Assembly (NCBI RefSeq): GCF_902168135.1
Contig: NZ_CABHOL010000052.1
Span: 1-64,000, forward strand
Length of the DNA stretch: 64,000 nucleotides
Direction of reading: 5' to 3'
Origin: an uncultured Fluviicola sp.
GTDB lineage: Bacteria > Bacteroidota > Bacteroidia > Flavobacteriales_D > Crocinitomicaceae
Positions 26,329 through 35,579 of this stretch are shown here, piece by piece (position 1 is the stretch's first letter; every line of letters starts with the position of its first letter). The notes beneath the pieces were generated by a model. It was given only the letters and a program-made list of their open reading frames with translations, was not told the origin of the DNA and searched no databases. The translations under genes were made by a program, and so were the position numbers.

Positions 26329-27093
26329 TTACAATGCTAATTCCAATCCAACCGGGCAATGGTCAGACCCCATAATCTCATTATGAATAGTTGCTGCTTT
26401 CAAACTTGGAACAAATGCTTCGGAGACTAAGAAATAATCAATCCGCCAGCCCACGTTCTTCTCTCTTGCACCGCCGCGGTAGCTCCACCAGCTATATTTG
26501 ATCTCATCCCCGTTCAATACACGCCAGGAATCAACCAGTCCGCTCCCTACAAAAGCATCCATTCCGTCAATTTCTTCCTGCATGAATCCGGCTGATTTAT
26601 TGTAATTCGCTTTCGGGCGTGCCAGATCAATTGCTTTGTGAGCCACGTTGAAATCTCCGCAAACAATAACCGGCTTTTTCGCTTCCAGGTTTTTCAGATA
26701 TTTTAGAAAATCTGCATCCCATGCCTGGCGGTAAGGCAAGCGCAGCAATTCACTTCCCGAATTCGGTACGTAAACGGTGATCAGGTAAAATTGATCGTAT
26801 TCCGCACATATCACGCGCCCTTCTTCATCATGCTCGGCAACTCCCATGTCGTAAACCACCGAGATCGGTTCCATCTTTGAAATAATTGCCGTTCCGGAAT
26901 ATCCTTTTCTTCCCGCCTCATTGGCATACACAAACGGATAACCCAAAGGCTTTACCGTTTCCAATACTTGTTCTACAGTAGCTTTTGTTTCCTGCAGACA
27001 AATAACATCCGCATTCACCTGCTGCATATCGGTGATAAATGACTTTCCGGCTATTGCACGGATTCCGTTGACATTAAAAGAGAGAAGTTTCAT
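26329..27093 (-). CDS. xth: Exodeoxyribonuclease III (AP endonuclease)
   Basis: The protein (254 residues from ATG 27093, MKLLSFNVNGIR) has the exonuclease III motifs: Asn7 in FNVNG, Glu35 in CLQETKA, GYSGTAII, CGDFNVAHKAIDLARPK and the final SDHCPVGL with the catalytic Asp-His pair. It cuts DNA at abasic sites in base excision repair. An upstream in-frame start (27144) would add 17 residues absent from the family. Confidence 0.95.
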   Translation of the reverse strand: MKLLSFNVNGIRAIAGKSFITDMQQVNADVICLQETKATVEQVLETVKPLGYPFVYANEAGRKGYSGTAIISKMEPISVVYDMGVAEHDEEGRVICAEYDQFYLITVYVPNSGSELLRLPYRQAWDADFLKYLKNLEAKKPVIVCGDFNVAHKAIDLARPKANYNKSAGFMQEEIDGMDAFVGSGLVDSWRVLNGDEIKYSWWSYRGGAREKNVGWRIDYFLVSEAFVPSLKAATIHNEIMGSDHCPVGLELAL

Positions 27094-27284
27094 TACTAAA
27101 AGAAGTTTACAGTTAAATCTAAGGATGCTTTCGACTACACTCAATCACTTTAGCGATTGTTCGGACAAACTTTGAGGTAGTAAAAATAGAATTTTGTTGA
27201 TTGATTTTCGATGAAAACTAAAAAAACATCACATGATTCTTTTCGAGGCATTGTCCGATCCTAAATTGCCATTATTTTTACAGT

Positions 27285-29420
27285 ATGAAAGGATTTGATC
27301 AGCAAACACTTCACGATTTAGAATTCAATCAAATCAGGGAATGGCTCGCTGCGTTCAGTATTGGAGCAACCGCTCAAAAAAGATTGGAAGACCTGTCGCC
27401 GAATAATGATTTCGATGCGATCGAATTTGAACTGCTCCGATTGAACGAATTCAAACGCATTCGTGTGGAAGGAGAATCTTTCCCTGCACTTGACTTCGAA
27501 GAATTGCTGGCTGAGATTAAGTTACTTCCTATTCACAATGCCGTACTTCAGCAGGAAGGCTTTGTGCGCATTACACGTGCTTCCGAACTGGTGAACCACA
27601 TGCTGCATTTCTTCGACAAGCGTTCGCAGGATTTTCCGAACCTGTTTGCATTGCTGAAAAACGTCTATTTTACCCGGGAATTAATCGAAGCCATTGAAAA
27701 AGTATTTGACCGCAGAGGCCAGATCAAAGACGATGCTTCTCCGGAATTATACGCAATCCGACAACAAATTACCAAACTCCGCAACCAGATTAACCGCAAT
27801 TTCGACAAAGAAATGCGCCGTTACCTGAAAGAAGGATTACTCGGCGATACGAAAGAAGCCTTCATCAATGAACGACGAGTTTTAACCGTGCAATCCAGTC
27901 ACAAACGCAAGATCGGCGGAATGGTAGTCGGTTCGTCCAAAACCGGAAGTTTGACCTTCATTGAACCGGCGATCAATATTCCTTTGAATAACGAACTGGA
28001 AATGTCCCTGGACGATGAACGGAAGGAAATTTTCCGCATCCTGCAGGAGTTAACCCGGGAAATTGCACATCACCTGCCATTGATTGAGGCTTACCAGGAA
28101 TTATTGGTGGAATTCGATTTCATCAATGCAAAAACCAAACTCGCACTTGACCTGGATGCAAACCTGCCGGGAATCGTACGAAATACCCGGATAGAATTAA
28201 TCGACGCCTACCACCCGATTCTTTGGAAAACCAATAAAGCACTTGGAAAAGTAACGCTTCCGCAGAGCCTGATCCTGGATGCTAACAGCAGAATACTCGT
28301 TATTTCAGGTCCGAATGCGGGAGGTAAATCCATTACACTGAAAACAATCGGATTGTTGCAGATTATGCTGCAGGCCGGGTTGTTAATCCCTGTTCATGAG
28401 AACAGTAAATTCTGTTTCTTCCAACAAGTGCTGACTGATATTGGAGACAATCAATCCATTGAAAACGAATTGAGTACATATTCCTACCGGTTGAAGCGCA
28501 TGAAATTCTTCCTGAAGGTTTCCAACCGAAGAACGTTATTATTGTTGGACGAATTCGGAACGGGATCCGACCCGGAACTCGGCGGAGCATTAGCTGAAGT
28601 ATTTTTCGAGGAATTATACAAACGGAAATCTTATGGAGTAATTACCACACATTACGCCAATATCAAGCTGAAAGCTGACCGGCTGCCGAATGCGGTAAAC
28701 GGATGCATGCTTTTCAATACAGAGACATTGGAACCCTTGTACCGCTTCTCCATGGGACAACCCGGAAGTTCTTTCACTTTTGAAGTTGCTCAAATGAACG
28801 GAATCCCAATGGATTTGATTGAACAAGCCAAAGGCAAACTGGACCAGAACCGCGTGAAGATGGACCATTTGCTCAATGAGCTCAACAAAGAAAAAATGTA
28901 CTTGCAGCGTTTGAACAAGGAACACATCGAGGCACAGGAACTTGCAAATAATGCCCGCATGGAATTCATTGAAAAGAAAGAGCGGATCGATGAACGCCTG
29001 CGCAATCAACAGGAATTAGCGGAGAAAAACAACCTGTTCATTAATTCGGGTAAGAAAATGAAATCCTTCATTGACCGTTATCAGACACGTACCCGGAAGA
29101 AAGACGCCAACAATCCGTTGATGGAGGACGTGCGCAAATACCTCATGGTAGAGAAGTCCAAAATTGAGGAAGCAAAACGAAAAGTGGAATTAATAAAAGC
29201 GCAGGCCAAACCACAAAAACCGGTTGCTAAAAAACGCAAAACACAAAAACAGGAAGAAGACACTTATCAAAGGGATAAAATTGTAGTCGGCTCAACAGTG
29301 AAAATGATCGAAACCAAACAAAGCGGTACCGTCGAAGAAATCAAAGGACACATTTTAACGGTTGCTTTCGGGTTTATGCGCTTAAAAGTAGAACGGGAAA
29401 AATTAATGTGGATCAAATAA
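27285..29420 (+). CDS. MutS2-like ATPase lacking the Smr nuclease domain
   Basis: The 711-residue protein has the MutS2 N-terminal clamp/core (1-300), an ATPase domain with Walker A SGPNAGGKSITLKTIG (about 343-358) and Walker B LLLLDEFGTGSDPELGGA (about 418-435), then a long charged coiled coil (about 515-640) and a KOW-like end (VGSTVKMIETKQSGTVEEIK). Canonical MutS2 is about 780 residues and ends in an Smr domain; here the frame stops right after the KOW-like part with LMWIK. MutS2 acts on branched DNA or stalled ribosomes; this form keeps ATPase and clamp but not Smr. Confidence 0.88.
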   Translation: MKGFDQQTLHDLEFNQIREWLAAFSIGATAQKRLEDLSPNNDFDAIEFELLRLNEFKRIRVEGESFPALDFEELLAEIKLLPIHNAVLQQEGFVRITRASELVNHMLHFFDKRSQDFPNLFALLKNVYFTRELIEAIEKVFDRRGQIKDDASPELYAIRQQITKLRNQINRNFDKEMRRYLKEGLLGDTKEAFINERRVLTVQSSHKRKIGGMVVGSSKTGSLTFIEPAINIPLNNELEMSLDDERKEIFRILQELTREIAHHLPLIEAYQELLVEFDFINAKTKLALDLDANLPGIVRNTRIELIDAYHPILWKTNKALGKVTLPQSLILDANSRILVISGPNAGGKSITLKTIGLLQIMLQAGLLIPVHENSKFCFFQQVLTDIGDNQSIENELSTYSYRLKRMKFFLKVSNRRTLLLLDEFGTGSDPELGGALAEVFFEELYKRKSYGVITTHYANIKLKADRLPNAVNGCMLFNTETLEPLYRFSMGQPGSSFTFEVAQMNGIPMDLIEQAKGKLDQNRVKMDHLLNELNKEKMYLQRLNKEHIEAQELANNARMEFIEKKERIDERLRNQQELAEKNNLFINSGKKMKSFIDRYQTRTRKKDANNPLMEDVRKYLMVEKSKIEEAKRKVELIKAQAKPQKPVAKKRKTQKQEEDTYQRDKIVVGSTVKMIETKQSGTVEEIKGHILTVAFGFMRLKVEREKLMWIK

Positions 29421-29470
29421 TGTTCAAAAGTTAAAACGGTTCAAACGATCAATTTTTGATTAAAGTTCTA

Positions 29471-29533
29471 ATCTTTGAACTCTTTTGAACTCTTTTGAAC
29501 TCTTTTGAACTCTTTTGAACTCTTTTGAACTCT
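29471..29533 (+). repeat. Microsatellite of 10-bp units (TCTTTTGAAC) upstream of the POT-like transporter
   Basis: Five perfect copies (29481-29530), one preceding variant (ATCTTTGAAC) and a trailing TCT end 13 bp before the ATG at 29547. Each unit holds TTTG, the -33 element of Bacteroidota promoters, at helical-turn spacing. Confidence 0.95.
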
Positions 29534-29546
29534 ATAAAAAATAACT

Positions 29547-30776
29547 ATGCCAGCTAAAAATCAATACTACTTAGGACAATCAAGCATTCTAAACAGTTTA
29601 CTTTTCCTGGAACGATTTGCTTTTTACGGACTGCAAACCTTTGCCTACAGCTACCTCATCAGCGAGTCCATGAATTTATATGGTGATGATGCTAATGAGC
29701 TATTGCTCACATTTGCTTCTGCATTATTGTTTGCGCGTATTTTCGGCGGATTGATCGTAGACTTTTTACTCGGTCCCAAAATCGCGATTATTGTTAGTTG
29801 TGCACTCCAGATTTTCGGAATTCTGCTGTTTATGAAGGAAACGCTTGGAATGTTCTATTTGGGAATGTTTGTCTTCATTGTAGGGCAATGCATTTTCTCA
29901 CCGGCCATCTTAAAATCGATAGGAACGGTTTATTCCGATCGGAAACAGAAAATGGACGGAGCAATGACCCTGAGTATTTTCGCTATTAATCTCGGGTCCT
30001 TTCTTGCACCAAGAGCATTCCGCTACCTGGAATTAGCCGAAACCTTCAAAAGCGGGTTCACAACCTGTATTATCTGCTTCCTGATTATTATCGGACTGTG
30101 TTTCCTGATCAAAAAACCACAGGAACCAGCTGATGAAATCCGCGCAAACCAGGAATTTGGAAGCCGTATCAACGAGGTCATTTTCCTTTCCATTTTAGGC
30201 CTGTTCGTTTACTGGCTGTTCGAAACACTTTTGAACCGTACCATGCAGAATTTTAATTACAGCGGATTCAGATCTTCCGACAACAGTTTATTTATCAGCA
30301 TGATACCGACCCTCATTCCACTGATTGGCTACCTGATCTTCGGAATTGTATGGAACCGTTTCAAGTTCTCTCCGCTTTTAAAGATCAGTATCGGGTTCGG
30401 AGCTGCTACTATTTCCATTCTCGCGGCAATCATTACTATGTCGAATAGTCAAACCGATGATCCCAAGTTCATGACCGCTTTTCTGTGTTTGAATTTTATC
30501 GGAGAAATTTTAATCGTGCCGATCTTCTTAAGCCTCATCCTTCAATATGCTCCCAAGAAATTGATGGGCACTTATTCGGGAGCAGCATTGGCTATGTACG
30601 GTTTTCTTTCCATGTTTATCGGGAATAAGATTTACGAGGCAATTGGTGATGGAAATTACGCGATAACAACTATCGTTGCAGGAGTTGGCTTCTTCTTCAG
30701 TGCCCTCACAATGCTCATTTTCTTTCTGCTTAGCCGTAGAAACGATGTTGCACACGCTCATTTGGATGAATTCTAA
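29547..30776 (+). CDS. POT-like (peptide transporter) major facilitator membrane protein
   Basis: The 409-residue protein has about 12 hydrophobic helices. The N-terminal LERFAFYGLQTFAYSYLISE resembles the ERFxYYG motif of proton-coupled oligopeptide transporters, and an RIFGGLIVDFLLGPKIAI stretch matches the first inter-helix loop of the superfamily. It is shorter than typical POT proteins (about 450-500). The substrate is unknown. It is flanked by a 10-bp microsatellite before the start and an 8-bp microsatellite after the stop, so copy-number change could alter expression. Confidence 0.75.
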   Translation: MPAKNQYYLGQSSILNSLLFLERFAFYGLQTFAYSYLISESMNLYGDDANELLLTFASALLFARIFGGLIVDFLLGPKIAIIVSCALQIFGILLFMKETLGMFYLGMFVFIVGQCIFSPAILKSIGTVYSDRKQKMDGAMTLSIFAINLGSFLAPRAFRYLELAETFKSGFTTCIICFLIIIGLCFLIKKPQEPADEIRANQEFGSRINEVIFLSILGLFVYWLFETLLNRTMQNFNYSGFRSSDNSLFISMIPTLIPLIGYLIFGIVWNRFKFSPLLKISIGFGAATISILAAIITMSNSQTDDPKFMTAFLCLNFIGEILIVPIFLSLILQYAPKKLMGTYSGAALAMYGFLSMFIGNKIYEAIGDGNYAITTIVAGVGFFFSALTMLIFFLLSRRNDVAHAHLDEF

Positions 30777-30840
30777 GGAAGGTTTAAATAATTGAAAATG
30801 GACAATTGAAAAGTGAAAAGTTGTTTAGATGAAATTATTT

Positions 30841-30896
30841 GAACATTTGAACATTTGAACATTTGAACATTTGAACATTTGAACATTTGAACATTT
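30841..30896 (+). repeat. Microsatellite of seven 8-bp units (GAACATTT)
   Basis: Seven perfect copies follow the transporter stop by 64 bp. The unit is related to the TTTGAAC type of the upstream 10-bp array. Confidence 0.95.
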
Positions 30897-30916
30897 GATT
30901 TACTAAAAAAATAAAA

Positions 30917-30959
30917 CCCCGTCTTGAAAGAGATCGTGCCAATTTATTTCAAGACAGGG
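30917..30959 (-). terminator. Terminator of the small lipoprotein gene
   Basis: The minus strand forms a 12-bp stem (30947-30959 with 30917-30929, one bulge) around a 17-nt loop, followed by TTTTATTTTTTT. It lies 53 bp past the minus-strand stop at 31013. Confidence 0.75.
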
Positions 30960-31012
30960 CATTTATTATATACTGAAAGGTTTTAACCCTATCAATCATA
31001 TGAAACTTTACA

Positions 31013-31228
31013 CTATAAAAGTGTACATGTTTTCACAATAGAACCATCCGTTTCGTAACCATCACAGGTTTTTTTCGCGTCATCCAACGATGAATTCTTA
31101 ATGGTCTTGTGCTCTGTGACAGTTGTACTACCTGTATTTTGGTACGTACACTCACAATCATAATCCTTCTTACACGATGCCAGGCCCAACAATGCCATTG
31201 CTGAAACTCCCAAAACTAACTTTTTCAT
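31013..31228 (-). CDS. Small lipoprotein, cysteine-rich
   Basis: The 71-residue product has a signal peptide with lipobox GLASC (Cys19) followed by KKDYDCECTYQN. Three more cysteines follow (residues about 24, 26, 54 and 67 region), allowing disulfide bonds in the envelope. Similar short lipoproteins are common in Flavobacteriales without known function. It has its own terminator. Confidence 0.8.
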   Translation of the reverse strand: MKKLVLGVSAMALLGLASCKKDYDCECTYQNTGSTTVTEHKTIKNSSLDDAKKTCDGYETDGSIVKTCTLL

Positions 31229-31356
31229 AATTTCTGTTTTTAGTTTCTAATTCCTAATTAAGATAACTCGAATAGAAAGGCGAAAAAATCAACGTTTGTT
31301 AAAAAAGAATCGGGATGATTCAAAAAAAGATCAAAAACAGACATCTAAAAACAGCA

Positions 31357-32118
31357 CTATTCCCCTAAACGCAAGTGAATCCCGGCCAATGAACTAAAAA
31401 CTGTTTTCCTCACATTTACCGGCGGCGCACTGTCATAATAGATGTTAAATTCAAAACGCATGTCTAACCTTTTGGTGATCGCCTGGCCGATTGTGTACTG
31501 TCCGGAGAAGCGAAAATCATTAAACCGGTCCCATCTTGGCTGGTAATAAGTGGTAGCTGAAAAGCTGAACCCTGTTTTGGTACGAATAAACCAACTCAGG
31601 TAATTACTCCAGCGCATATTGTCATTAATAACACCATCTTCCGTTAACTCTTCATATTCCCAGAAAGCAGAGGTTCCTACAAAAAAGCGTACGTTGTTCG
31701 TATCGATAAACTTCCAGCGCGGACCGGTCCCTATCAAATACCTGATGCGCTGGTTCAACAGCTGGTTGTATTGAATCTGCGTATAAGCTTCCCATTTCCA
31801 CGGGCTGTTTTTAATCCGCCTCGCATACCGGAAGTGGGCCATCCCGGAATTGGCATAGGTTGTTTTATTAGACGCCGCATAATTCAGGTCAGTGATTACC
31901 AGGTAATGATTTTTACGGTTTTTGTATTGCACCCTTGGGCGGAAATTCCCCGAATACAAGATATCCGGTGAGTTTTGAGTTACGGAAAACCCTGCATCCA
32001 ATGCACCGCTCCAGCCTGAAGTATCTTCATAAATACGCCGGTTCTCAATATTTACAATTTGCGCGTGTAATCGATAAATACCCCCTGCCAATAAACAAAA
32101 TAAAACAATGAATCTCAT
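31357..32118 (-). CDS. DUF481-like outer-membrane beta-barrel protein
   Basis: The 253-residue protein has a signal peptide (to about residue 19, RLHAQ) and a beta-rich chain with alternating aromatic strands (for example WKWEAYTQIQYNQLLNQRIR, RYLIGTGPRWKFIDTNNVRF), as in DUF481 (YdiY-like) proteins. It ends with HLRLGE. Its start codon overlaps the lptG-like stop by one base (TAATG), so it is translated from the tgt-lptG transcript. The role is unknown. Confidence 0.7.
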   Translation of the reverse strand: MRFIVLFCLLAGGIYRLHAQIVNIENRRIYEDTSGWSGALDAGFSVTQNSPDILYSGNFRPRVQYKNRKNHYLVITDLNYAASNKTTYANSGMAHFRYARRIKNSPWKWEAYTQIQYNQLLNQRIRYLIGTGPRWKFIDTNNVRFFVGTSAFWEYEELTEDGVINDNMRWSNYLSWFIRTKTGFSFSATTYYQPRWDRFNDFRFSGQYTIGQAITKRLDMRFEFNIYYDSAPPVNVRKTVFSSLAGIHLRLGE

Positions 32119-33230
32119 TATTTAGGAGCAACGCGATACATAAATATAGCCAGGACACCAAAGATAATATTCGGGAGCCATACCGCTACAACCGGAGGAA
32201 AACCAACCGTTGTAGCCGCAACTGTTGTCACTTTCATGGCGAAAATATAGATGAATACAAACAGCAAACCGATTGCAATATTCACACCGATACCGCCGCG
32301 TTTCTTCCTGCTCGAAACACTCACCCCGATCAAAGTCAGGACATAAGTTGCGCAGGGATAACTGGTACGCTGGTAAAGTTCTATTTCGAAACTCGGTGTA
32401 TTGGCATTTCCCTTCTCCCGTTCCTTTTTAATAAATGCCTTTAATTCGGTATAAGTCATCGCTTCGGCAATATTATCCCGGATAGCCATGTCTTCGATCT
32501 TATAAGGCAGAATTGTATCCTTATTGTGTTTTTCGATCAGGTCCATTTTTTGATTCACCACCTGATCTTTAAACGGGAGTGTATCATTAAAGCTGATCAC
32601 CCGCTCGAACACATCAACCAAATGCCAGTTTGATGAATCAGGTGCAACAGTTGCCGTTCGCGCTTTTAAAAAGTGAACCAGGCGGTTGTGCTTATCGTAT
32701 TTTTCAATGACAAAATCATTGATGATATTCTCATGAGAATTATAACTCGCATAATGAACCAACTCATTTCCAGGAAATTCCGCATGGTAATTTTCCACCA
32801 ATAAACGGTCGCGGTAAAATGATTCCTCAAAGTCAAGCCGGACCCGATTCGCTCTTGGAAGCACAAAGTGGTTCAACACCAAAGACATCAGCATCAGGAT
32901 TGTTGCCGCGATCATATACGGACGGAGAATCCGGGTAAAAGGTCTTCCGCTGTTGAGCATCGGGATAATTTCCGCTTCCTGCGCCATTTTCGCTGTAAAC
33001 CAGATCACAGAAATGAAAACGATCATGGACGAGAATGTATTTCCGTAGTAAAGCAGGAAATTGAAATAGTAATCAAAAATAATTGCCTTTAAAGGCGCCT
33101 GGTTGCTGATAAACTCAGATAAACGCTCGGCAACATCGAAAACCATGGCCAAAAGCATAATAATCCCCAACATAAAAAAGAATGTTGTGAGAAACTTCCG
33201 AATGATATAGCGATCTAAGATCTTGAGCAT
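32118..33230 (-). CDS. LptG/LptF-family LPS export permease
   Basis: The 370-residue membrane protein has three N-terminal and three C-terminal helices around a periplasmic beta-jellyroll, as in YjgP/YjgQ (LptF/LptG). The start LDRYIIRKFLTTFFFMLGII and end region GGIGVNIAIGLLFVFIYIFA fit the family. It should work with LptB2 and LptC to extract lipopolysaccharide from the inner membrane. In Bacteroidota the lptG gene commonly follows tgt, as here (tgt stop and lptG start abut). Confidence 0.88.
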   Translation of the reverse strand: MLKILDRYIIRKFLTTFFFMLGIIMLLAMVFDVAERLSEFISNQAPLKAIIFDYYFNFLLYYGNTFSSMIVFISVIWFTAKMAQEAEIIPMLNSGRPFTRILRPYMIAATILMLMSLVLNHFVLPRANRVRLDFEESFYRDRLLVENYHAEFPGNELVHYASYNSHENIINDFVIEKYDKHNRLVHFLKARTATVAPDSSNWHLVDVFERVISFNDTLPFKDQVVNQKMDLIEKHNKDTILPYKIEDMAIRDNIAEAMTYTELKAFIKKEREKGNANTPSFEIELYQRTSYPCATYVLTLIGVSVSSRKKRGGIGVNIAIGLLFVFIYIFAMKVTTVAATTVGFPPVVAVWLPNIIFGVLAIFMYRVAPK

Positions 33231-34361
33231 TTAAATCCTTCTTCCCAGTTTTTTAACTTGTTCGTCCTTCCAGACCCTGAAAGTCCCATCCAGAATTCTT
33301 CTGCGGGCTTCCTTAACCAACGCCAAATAAAAGGCTAAATTGTGAATTGTCGCAATTTGAATGGCCAAATTTTCCTTTGCTTTGATCAAATGGTGCAAAT
33401 AGGCTTTTGTGTAAACCTGGTCCACATAAGCCGTACCATTCGGGTCCAGCGGAGAAAAATCCATTTTCCACTTGTGATTTTTGATATTGATCGTTCCTTC
33501 GGAAGTAAACAACATTCCGTGGCGTGCATTGCGTGAAGGCATCACACAATCAAACATATCTACGCCCATCGCAATGGATTCCAGAATATTTACAGGTGTC
33601 CCTACTCCCATCAAATAACGCGGCTTGTCCGTCGGGAGAATGGAGCAGACCAAATCGGTCATGCTGTACATATCTTCATCCGGTTCCCCCACGGATAATC
33701 CTCCGATGGCATTTCCAACAGCACCTTGTTCTGCGATAAATTCTGCAGATTCCTTCCTCAAATCCGGGTAAACACTTCCCTGTACAATCGGGAATAAAGC
33801 CTGGGAATAACCGTATTTCGGCTCTGTCGAATCCATTTGGGTTATACAACGTTTCAACCAGCGGTGAGTCATGTGCATTGATCTTTTCGCATAATTGTAG
33901 TCGCAGGGATATGGTGTACACTCATCAAAAGCCATAATGATATCTGCCCCGATTGTGCGCTGGATATCGATCGCTCTTTCCGGCGAAAAGAAATGATAGC
34001 TTCCGTCGTGATGTGATTGAAAACGAACACCTTCTTCGGTAATTTTACGGCTTGTAGCCAACGAATACACCTGGTAGCCGCCACTATCTGTTAAGATCGG
34101 TCTTTCCCAGCCAATGAACTGATGTAATCCTCCTGCCCCTTCAATGACTTCCAGTCCCGGACGCAGGTATAAATGAAAAGTATTCCCCAAAATAATCTGG
34201 GCTTCCACATCGTCCCGCAATTCCTGTTGATGAACGCCTTTTACTGTACCCTGAGTCCCAACAGGCATAAAGATCGGAGTTTCAATGGTTCCGTGATCCG
34301 TGTGGACCAATCCGGCTCTTGCTTTCGAATGTGGGTCGGTATGCTTCAGTTCAAAGTGCAT
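33231..34361 (-). CDS. tgt: Queuine/preQ1 tRNA-guanine transglycosylase without the zinc cysteines
   Basis: The protein (376 residues from ATG 34361) has the Tgt TIM barrel with the general-acid Asp92 (TDSGGYQVYSL) and nucleophile Asp271 (MFDCVMPSRNARHG). It exchanges guanine 34 for preQ1 in tRNAs with GUN anticodons. In the usual bacterial enzyme a CxCxxC plus His site binds zinc; here the aligned positions in PLDPNGTAYVDQVYTKAYLH are Gly309, Ala311 and Asp314, and only the His (340, TIHN) is kept. I recall the same loss in other flavobacterial Tgt proteins. The frame extends 9 codons upstream, but MHFELKHTD is the family start. Confidence 0.93.
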   Translation of the reverse strand: MHFELKHTDPHSKARAGLVHTDHGTIETPIFMPVGTQGTVKGVHQQELRDDVEAQIILGNTFHLYLRPGLEVIEGAGGLHQFIGWERPILTDSGGYQVYSLATSRKITEEGVRFQSHHDGSYHFFSPERAIDIQRTIGADIIMAFDECTPYPCDYNYAKRSMHMTHRWLKRCITQMDSTEPKYGYSQALFPIVQGSVYPDLRKESAEFIAEQGAVGNAIGGLSVGEPDEDMYSMTDLVCSILPTDKPRYLMGVGTPVNILESIAMGVDMFDCVMPSRNARHGMLFTSEGTINIKNHKWKMDFSPLDPNGTAYVDQVYTKAYLHHLIKAKENLAIQIATIHNLAFYLALVKEARRRILDGTFRVWKDEQVKKLGRRI

Positions 34362-34442
34362 AATTGTGTTGAAAAATAAACGCTGCAAAGATAAGGGGAT
34401 TTCGGAAAGAGCCCCATCTTTGTATGCGAAGAAGAGACTTTA

Positions 34443-35579
34443 ATGAAAATTATCCCCGAACTACAGGAACCAGGCGTATTTTATATCTTTTGGATTTTTG
34501 CAGGATTACTGCTTATTCAATTGCTTTATTCCATTTTCTTCTTCGGGAGACTGGCTTTTTGGAAAGGTAAGCCTGCCCAATCCAATTTGCCTCCGGTATC
34601 GATCGTGATTGCTGCACGCAATGAATCAGATAATTTATATGAGAACCTTCCCAAAATCCTGGAACAGGATTACCCGGCTCCGTTTGAAGTGGTTGTGATT
34701 AACAATCAATCCCTGGACGATTCGAGGTATTTACTGGATGCGCTGAGCCGGCAATACCCGAACCTCGTTGTAATGGAAGTGGAAAGAAGCAGACATTTGA
34801 CACCCAGTAAAAAATTCCCCTTGACTTTAGGGATCAAAAAAGCGCAATACGAGCACCTGGTACTAACGGACGCGGATTGCACTCCCGCAAGCGAATTCTG
34901 GCTGCGAAAAATGGCGGAACGTTTCAATGAGAAGAAACAGATCGTTTTAGGCTATGGCCCATACCGGAAGAAAAAAGGATTCCTGAATAAAATCATACGT
35001 TTTGACACTACTATGATTGCAGTGAATTACTTTTCCATGGCAATTAACAAAATCCCTTATATGGGAGTTGGCCGGAATATGGCTTACACAAAAGAAGTTT
35101 TCAAATCCACCAACGGGTTTAAGTCGCATTATTCCCTGATGTCGGGTGATGACGACCTGTTCATACAAGAAGCTGCAAGGAAAAGCAATTATACCATTCA
35201 ATTGGATCCGGATTCTTTCCAATACAGCGAAGCGAAAGAAGACTGGGAATCGTTCGTACTTCAAAAATCGCGGCACTACACCACCTCTCCTCGATACAAG
35301 GTTTTCAAAAAAGCAATGTTAGGAATATATCCTGCCACGCTGATTTTGATGCTGATATCTTTCGTTCTTTTGATTTTACAAAGTGGATGGTGGATACATG
35401 CTTTAGCAGGTTTTGGTTTTGTAACAGCAATAAAATGGTGGCTTTTGGGACTTTGTTTTAAAAAGTTGAAAGCCCCGGGATTTATTGCGCTACTGCCTAT
35501 TACGGACTTGGTATATGTTTTGATACTTCCATTTTTTTATTATTCAGCATTGCAAAAAAACTCTTCGAAATGGAAGTAG
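34443..35579 (+). CDS. Membrane-anchored family 2 glycosyltransferase
   Basis: The 378-residue protein has an N-terminal helix (about 14-34), a GT-A domain (PVSIVIAARNESDNL at about 50-64, DXD-like TDADCT at about 140-145, GDDDLFIQEA at about 237-246) and two or three C-terminal helices (about 283-370). It resembles ceramide-glucosyltransferase-like or polysaccharide glycosyltransferases; acceptor unknown. It overlaps the following sigma factor gene by 10 bp. Confidence 0.85.
   Translation: MKIIPELQEPGVFYIFWIFAGLLLIQLLYSIFFFGRLAFWKGKPAQSNLPPVSIVIAARNESDNLYENLPKILEQDYPAPFEVVVINNQSLDDSRYLLDALSRQYPNLVVMEVERSRHLTPSKKFPLTLGIKKAQYEHLVLTDADCTPASEFWLRKMAERFNEKKQIVLGYGPYRKKKGFLNKIIRFDTTMIAVNYFSMAINKIPYMGVGRNMAYTKEVFKSTNGFKSHYSLMSGDDDLFIQEAARKSNYTIQLDPDSFQYSEAKEDWESFVLQKSRHYTTSPRYKVFKKAMLGIYPATLILMLISFVLLILQSGWWIHALAGFGFVTAIKWWLLGLCFKKLKAPGFIALLPITDLVYVLILPFFYYSALQKNSSKWK

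Noticed and set aside
27120-27165. Short imperfect hairpin (CAATCAC/GCGATTG) upstream of xth
   Set aside because: The stem is short with a mismatch and no T run; I could not separate it from chance.
29471-30896. Short regular repeats that could be called a CRISPR
   Set aside because: The units are 8-10 bp and directly adjacent, with no spacers and no cas genes.
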